A program made the position numbers and the translations under genes. A stretch of DNA of 10,000 bases, taken from assembly GCA_009663005.1 (NCBI GenBank), contig CM018890.1, positions 7,212,123-7,222,122 on the forward strand. The letters are read 5' to 3'. The stretch comes from Actinidia chinensis (taxonomy: Eukaryota; Streptophyta; Magnoliopsida; Ericales; Actinidiaceae). The notes beneath the pieces were generated by a model that did no database searches, was not told the origin of the DNA, and worked only from the letters and a program-made list of their open reading frames with translations. Of the stretch, positions 6,436 to 10,000 are shown piece after piece; position 1 is the first letter of the stretch, and the number at the start of each line of letters is the position of its first letter.

Positions 6436-8371
6436 CACTCAGTAAGCGCGAATCTTGCTTAAAAAGATTGCGAAAGCAAAACTTAGCCCAATTTACTTTT
6501 TGCATCTCTAATTTTAAATTTTATATTTTAATTTCTGCATTTTATTTATCTAATTTTAGTTTATTGCAAATGAATAAAATTATTATTTAAAAATTTGTAT
6601 TTGTCGAATCATTTTTACCTACAAACTTAAGCAATATTTTTTAATCTTGTGATCGGGAATCAAATTTTAGAAAATAATTTATATTCAGGTACTAATGTTT
6701 GAGAAAAGGAATGATTTTTTCACAGAAACTGATGTGTTATTTTTTCCAGTTTGTAATTGTTTCAAATCTATTTTTTGACAAATTGTTTTTACATATTATG
6801 TAATTCTGTTTCAATTTTCTATAATCGTTTGTTTCAACGGTTTCGAATTTATTTCATCAGAAACTGAAGAGTTTTATTCAAAAATGTTAACACGCCATTC
6901 CTGAGCAGTTTATGAGATTTCAGTTTCAGTTTTAGTTTTCAGAACTTGTTTATGTGATTTCAAAAACTGCTTTCTGATTATTATTTTTCTGTACCTGCCG
7001 TAGGAAAATAAATAAATAAATCAGAAACTGTTTATAGTTTTATAAAAGGGATTTTTTTCCTTTCAGAATAGAAACTGGTTGAAGACTGAATTTTTAGTTT
7101 TGGGTTACAAATTTCAGCACAGTATTTGAATCAGTGTAGATTGTTTGTGTTGTTTCTGTTTTCATATTGAGCTACTAAAAATTATCAGAAACTGTTTTGA
7201 TGTTTAGTTTATTATTTGTTTTGATAGTGTGTGTATACTTTTGTTTTAGTATGCGTGGACAAATTGTATAGATCGTTCTTGATCTTCTTTGTTTATAATC
7301 CGAACATTTTTTAGATTATAGTATTTTTTGCTGACATCTAATTTGATTTTAGAAACATATTTAAAAAAAAACGTTTTTATGATCAGTAAGTTATCAAAAT
7401 TATGAAAATATTTTTATTCAAACAATAGTTTCTAAAAAATTGTTCGACAAAACTTATTCTTAAAACTGAACTAGGTTTATGTTTTTTTTTAAATGGCTAA
7501 TTTAAAAAAAAAAAAAAACTGTTGTCAAAACTTTTAGATTTCTGATTTCAGTTATCAGAAAACGTTTTTATGATCAGTAAGTTTTGTAATTAAGATCAGA
7601 AATTGTTACTTATATTGTTGTGGTCTAAAACAATTTCTATAAAATTTTCGTTGCTGTTTTGTTTTAAAAAAAAATTCAACATGTTTTCCAAAAATTTGAG
7701 GTCCAAATAAGTGGTAGATTGTGGGATTCATTGCAATTGTGTCGTCACAGACCCAATTTTACGATTGCGAATCGTTACATGCTTTTCATGACAGTATGAT
7801 AAAGTGGAACTTGGGCCGACTCTAAAGTCAATATTTTGGATTTAAAATATTAAAGACATGTCCGGAGAACACGGGCTTATGTAATTGCTAGCTTTTATAT
7901 TATAACCTCTTTGTTTGTCTAGGATATGGACGAGACCGAAACTCTCATGGGTTAATATGTACAAAATAATAATGCATGGGTTATTTGTTAACTGTTTATT
8001 CATGCATATTTGTTTAGAGGAAAACAATTTCTGGAACCAACGAAATTAATTCTGAAATTATTTTGAAATAACAGTTTTGTTGAGTTTCTGTTATTTTAGA
8101 AGAGCAGATTCAATTTCAGAATAGCTGCTGAGTGATTTTGAGGGGAGAAAAAAAAATGGTTTTATCAATTTTCTATTTTAACAGTCACAGAAAACTAATT
8201 TAAATTTTAAAAAGAAAAATATATATATATTTTTTATTTTTTATATACCTGCTCTGGGACACATTATAGATATGGCCATTGACCTCCATAAGCAGAGGCT
8301 TATTCAATGTTGACAGGATCTGTTCTTAAAAATCCTGGTGTCCCTATTACAATTTTTGTTCTTTGACGGGA
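6436..8371. other. Long T-rich gene-free region
   Basis: Nearly 2 kb without a credible gene. It is T-rich on the plus strand and contains the recurring word AGAAACTG, usually as ATCAGAAACTG (6723-6731, 6856-6866, 7020-7030, 7070-7077, 7184-7194, with a variant near 7596-7605), as well as a 25-bp direct repeat (7368 and 7559). If 6044-6435 is a copia LTR, this would be its untranslated leader plus insertions. I find no gag protein motif. The 61-codon minus-strand frame (7842-8027) is not recognisable. The T-richness with a GTAAGT word at 6382-6387 also resembles plant intron sequence, but no matching exon structure is seen. Confidence 0.5.
7368..7583 (+). repeat. 25-bp direct repeat pair
   Basis: A 25-bp word starting AAAACGTTTTTATGATCAGT occurs without mismatch at 7368-7392 and 7559-7583. 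The sequence between is AT-rich, with long A and T runs. The pair suggests a local segmental duplication whose remaining parts have diverged. Confidence 0.8.
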
Positions 8372-8551
8372 TTAGATCGCCAGCACTGGAGGGTAGTACA
8401 TGGCGGTGGCCGTCTTCGACGATTCGATGTTGTTTAGTTTGATGCCGATGTGGTGGTTGTCAGGGTCGTTGAACTCGGGGTTTTGGCCGACATCTAACTC
8501 GACGGCGAAGAGCGACGCAGCAGTGGGGATTGTGGCTCTGCTATGTTGCAT
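8372..8551 (-). pseudogene. Legume (L-type) lectin domain fragment
   Basis: On the minus strand a 59-codon open stretch encodes LFAVELDVGQ, then NPEFNDPDNHHIGI, then LNNIESSKTATAMYY before a stop. The pattern AVEFDT-QNPEFND-D-NHVGID-N-ES-KT--AGYY is that of the legume lectin domain found in plant lectins and L-type lectin receptor kinases, which bind sugars at the cell surface. The E-x-D pair (from VELD) and the following Asn/Asp/His region correspond to the Mn/Ca-binding part of the fold. Only about 45-50 of some 230-250 domain residues are present. There is no signal peptide, transmembrane segment or kinase domain, and a stop closes the frame on both sides. It is markedly GC-richer than its neighbours, as a captured exon piece would be. 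The 83-codon plus-strand frame overlapping it is its shadow. It is a gene fragment, not a functional gene. Confidence 0.75.
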
Positions 8552-8735
8552 AAATTATTTTCCAAAGATGATTGGGATTTGCATAAAATATATATATATT
8601 TTGACACGTTTATCCTTCCATACTCTGTTTCTTTGCCATATTTGCTCATAGAGAAAGAGAGAGAACGGGGACAAGGGAAGAGGGTCGGTCACTGTGAGAA
8701 AGAAAGACCCAGGTTTATATTTGGCATGTGGGTTT
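8552..8735. other. Spacer with purine-rich tract, no gene seen
   Basis: Sequence upstream of the lectin fragment in its reading direction shows no further lectin similarity. It has a TA run (8588-8599) and a GA-rich tract (about 8650-8690). Short overlapping open frames on both strands here are low in complexity and unrecognised. Confidence 0.5.
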
Positions 8736-8800
8736 TTGATTTTTGAGTCTCTTTGATGGACACTGGGGGGTTGATTTTTGAGTCTTTCGATGGCCACTAG
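8736..8800 (+). repeat. Two near-identical 30-bp copies
   Basis: Copies at 8736-8765 and 8771-8800 both begin TTGATTTTTGAGTCT and continue with GATGG(A/C)CACT. They differ by a small indel and a few substitutions. A short G run separates them, so this is a local tandem duplication. Confidence 0.8.
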
Positions 8801-8878
8801 AAAAAACGCATAGAGAGGAGAGAGGGTAAAGTAACCTTCCTCTTATCCTCTTAGTTACAGTTTTGAAGAAAAAAAAAA

Positions 8879-9105
8879 TTATTGTTTTAGCCCAAATTTT
8901 TAGAGGATTTACTTCTTTAATCCAGAATTTTTAGAATTTATAGATTGAGCCCAATCTTTTTTGTAATTACATATTCTTCCCAGATTTTGGAGAAAAAAAA
9001 TAATTAATTTTTCCTCCTATTTTGATAATTACAGTTTTTACCCAATTTTTGAGAATTTGCAGTATTAACCCAAAATTCAAAAAATTATTGTTTTAATCCC
9101 TAGAT
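8879..9105 (+). repeat. Degenerate tandem array, about 30-bp period
   Basis: A loosely repeated pattern of the form TTAGCCCAAATTTTTAGAG appears about seven times in variants (for example TTTAATCCAGAATTTTTAGAA, TTGAGCCCAATCTTTT, TTTTACCCAATTTTTGAGAA and TTAACCCAAAATTC). Each unit joins a CCCA/TCCA core to an ATTTTTAGA-like part and a TTA/TTTACAG-like spacer. Units vary in length, so this is an old minisatellite or repeat-rich transposon interior. No coding content is seen. Confidence 0.5.
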
Positions 9106-9406
9106 GGTTAGCCGTGCGCAATTTTCCATGATCAGTTGTTGTTGAGTTGAGAGGCTACGACCTTTGTGAGATAAACTGATCGGAATCTGAAGTAATCTAC
9201 TTGGTTTATACCGTAACGCTGCTCGAATTTTGTCTGCTCTGCACGAGAGATTATATACTCGGCATTAATAGTATGCTAGTGGATGGCTTGACTAGGTTGA
9301 TTATGTGTGGTCTGTCTGAAGTGATCGGTCAAAGGATGGAATATTCACTCAGCCTATACACACGCCCTGTGGAGTGTTGCCTACACATGCTGCGTTCTGC
9401 TCGATA
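9106..9406. other. Unassigned sequence before the copia relic
   Basis: About 300 bp less AT-rich than its left neighbour. The 68-codon plus-strand frame (9201-9407) translates to nothing I recognise, and it does not extend copia similarity upstream of the integrase. It may be diverged copia sequence, or foreign sequence joined to the relic. Confidence 0.45.
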
Positions 9407-9770
9407 AATGCAGAAGATAAAAATTATAAGTACGAGACTTGCGTTGAGGCAAAATTAACACGGTCTTCATTTCATTCGTTTGAAAGAAGTACCGAACTAT
9501 TGAGTTCAATCCACACTGATGTGTGTAATTTGAAAAATGTCCGAATATTCAACGCGAATAAATATTTTATTACATTTATTGATGATTGTATTAAATACTG
9601 TTATGTGTACTTGATAAAAAAACAAGGATGAAGTTTTGAACAAATTTATTCTTTATAAAAATGAATTAGAAAATCAACTTAGCAAGAAGATTAAGATTGT
9701 GCGAAGTGAACGAGGTGGTAAATATGAATCACCGTTTGGTGGATACTGTGAAGAATACAGAATTATCTAC
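9407..9770 (+). pseudogene. Ty1/copia integrase fragment (zinc-finger end and core)
   Basis: Two joined plus-strand frames encode the end of the HHCC zinc finger and the first half of the integrase catalytic core of a plant Ty1/copia polyprotein. Recognisable pieces are CVEAKLTRSSFHS, IHTDVC, NKYFITFIDD and VRSERGGKYESPFG, close to the CE(T/I)CVEAK...HTDVC...FIDD-T-Y...RSDRGGEY pattern of the family. Breaks are clear. A one-base insertion near 9626-9630 shifts the frame from the first segment into the second. The first Cys of the zinc-finger CxxC is Tyr (codon 9431-9433). The second catalytic Asp, in RSDRGGEY, is Glu (9708-9710). The first catalytic Asp (9518-9520) is kept. Sequence for the catalytic Glu region is deleted. 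Integrase would join element DNA to the host genome in the nucleus, but this copy cannot. Confidence 0.88.
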
Positions 9771-10000
9771 TAAAATATCACCAGAACATCTGATGGACTT
9801 GCGCTTTCTCATACATGCTATATTAATAAAATTCTAGTGAAATTTAATAAGTCTGATAAGAATGTGACAAAGACTCCTGTAGATATAAATCTCCACTTAT
9901 CCAAGAATGGAAAGGAAGGCGTATCCCAGTTAGAGTATTCTTGTATAATTGGGAGTTTAATATAGTTGTATGATGCCAAATATAGCCTACTCGGTGAACA
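9771..10000 (+). pseudogene. Ty1/copia reverse transcriptase tail, joined by internal deletion
   Basis: Directly after the integrase fragment and in the same frame, separated only by a TAA (9771-9773), the sequence encodes ITRTSDGLALS, TPVDINLHLSKN and QLEYSCIIGSL. These belong to the end of the copia reverse transcriptase region, just before RNase H (compare KI-RTSDGL-LSQ, TPVD--LHLSKN and QLEY-RIIGSLMY). A TAG at 9963-9965 and a small frame change precede PNIAYSVN (9976-9999), the counterpart of RPDIAYSVN. Several hundred codons are therefore missing between the two halves: the end of the integrase and most of the reverse transcriptase, including the YVDD active site. The relic continues past the window end. 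Confidence 0.88.

Noticed and set aside
7925..7953. Start of a copia gag (ATGGACGAGACCGAAACTC)
   Set aside because: The frame closes after nine codons and no gag motif follows in any frame.
8250..8371. Continuation of the lectin domain downstream on the minus strand
   Set aside because: The expected strand after the AGYY-like motif is absent and several stops follow; a short open piece there (MEVNGHIYNVSQ-like) could not be assigned to any family.
8400..8746. Two overlapping plus-strand frames of 83 and 67 codons
   Set aside because: The first is the antisense shadow of the lectin fragment and the second runs into TA and GA low-complexity sequence.
1..10000. CRISPR array, bacterial operon, defence system or other new multi-gene system
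   Set aside because: There are no regularly spaced repeats with unique spacers and no adjacent functional coding sequences. The features are those of plant nuclear repeat DNA, and all recognisable coding pieces are broken.

Overview
This is AT-rich nuclear DNA from a flowering plant, most likely a eudicot. It looks like intergenic transposon debris rather than a gene locus. The signs are long A/T runs, many (TA)n microsatellites, a tRNA-headed SINE, a hAT element with an intact target-site duplication, and decayed Ty1/copia protein sequence. I see no intact host gene, no tRNA or rRNA gene, no CRISPR array and no bacterial-type operon. Almost every open frame over 60 codons reads as chance.

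Left part (1-2569): an AT-rich start with a small foldback or MITE-like element (about 423-627). A tRNA-derived SINE follows (969-1129), bounded by an exact 11-bp direct repeat. After it come a weak GGCC-rich hAT-like relic (about 1243-1748) and a GC-richer block with a TATA box that resembles the LTR of a Ty3/gypsy element (about 1800-2390).

Middle part (2570-5242): a nest. Two inverted copies of about 95 bp (2570-2665 and 5145-5242) look like the terminal inverted repeats of a non-autonomous Mutator-like element. Inside it is a near-perfect long palindrome with a duplicated arm (2756-2937). It was also hit by a 1,154-bp hAT element (3785-4938) that has an exact 8-bp duplication and a short relic of hAT transposase. 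Sequence and duplication order give the history: the outer element came first, then the hAT insertion.

Right part (5243-10000): an unrecognised 93-codon open stretch (5271-5549), a CGGTT-rich element-like block (about 5546-6000), and a candidate copia LTR (about 6044-6435). Next is a T-rich, gene-free region with a recurring AGAAACTG word. An antisense fragment of a legume-type (L-type) lectin domain sits at 8372-8551, followed by an AT-rich degenerate tandem array (about 8879-9105). The window ends inside a copia polyprotein pseudogene, where the integrase core is fused by a large internal deletion to the end of the reverse transcriptase region (9407-10000).

Nothing here works as a functioning gene set. 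The interest lies in insertion history, the captured lectin fragment, the hairpin as a possible small-RNA source, and the deletion-fused copia relic. I found no convincing evidence of a new biological system.
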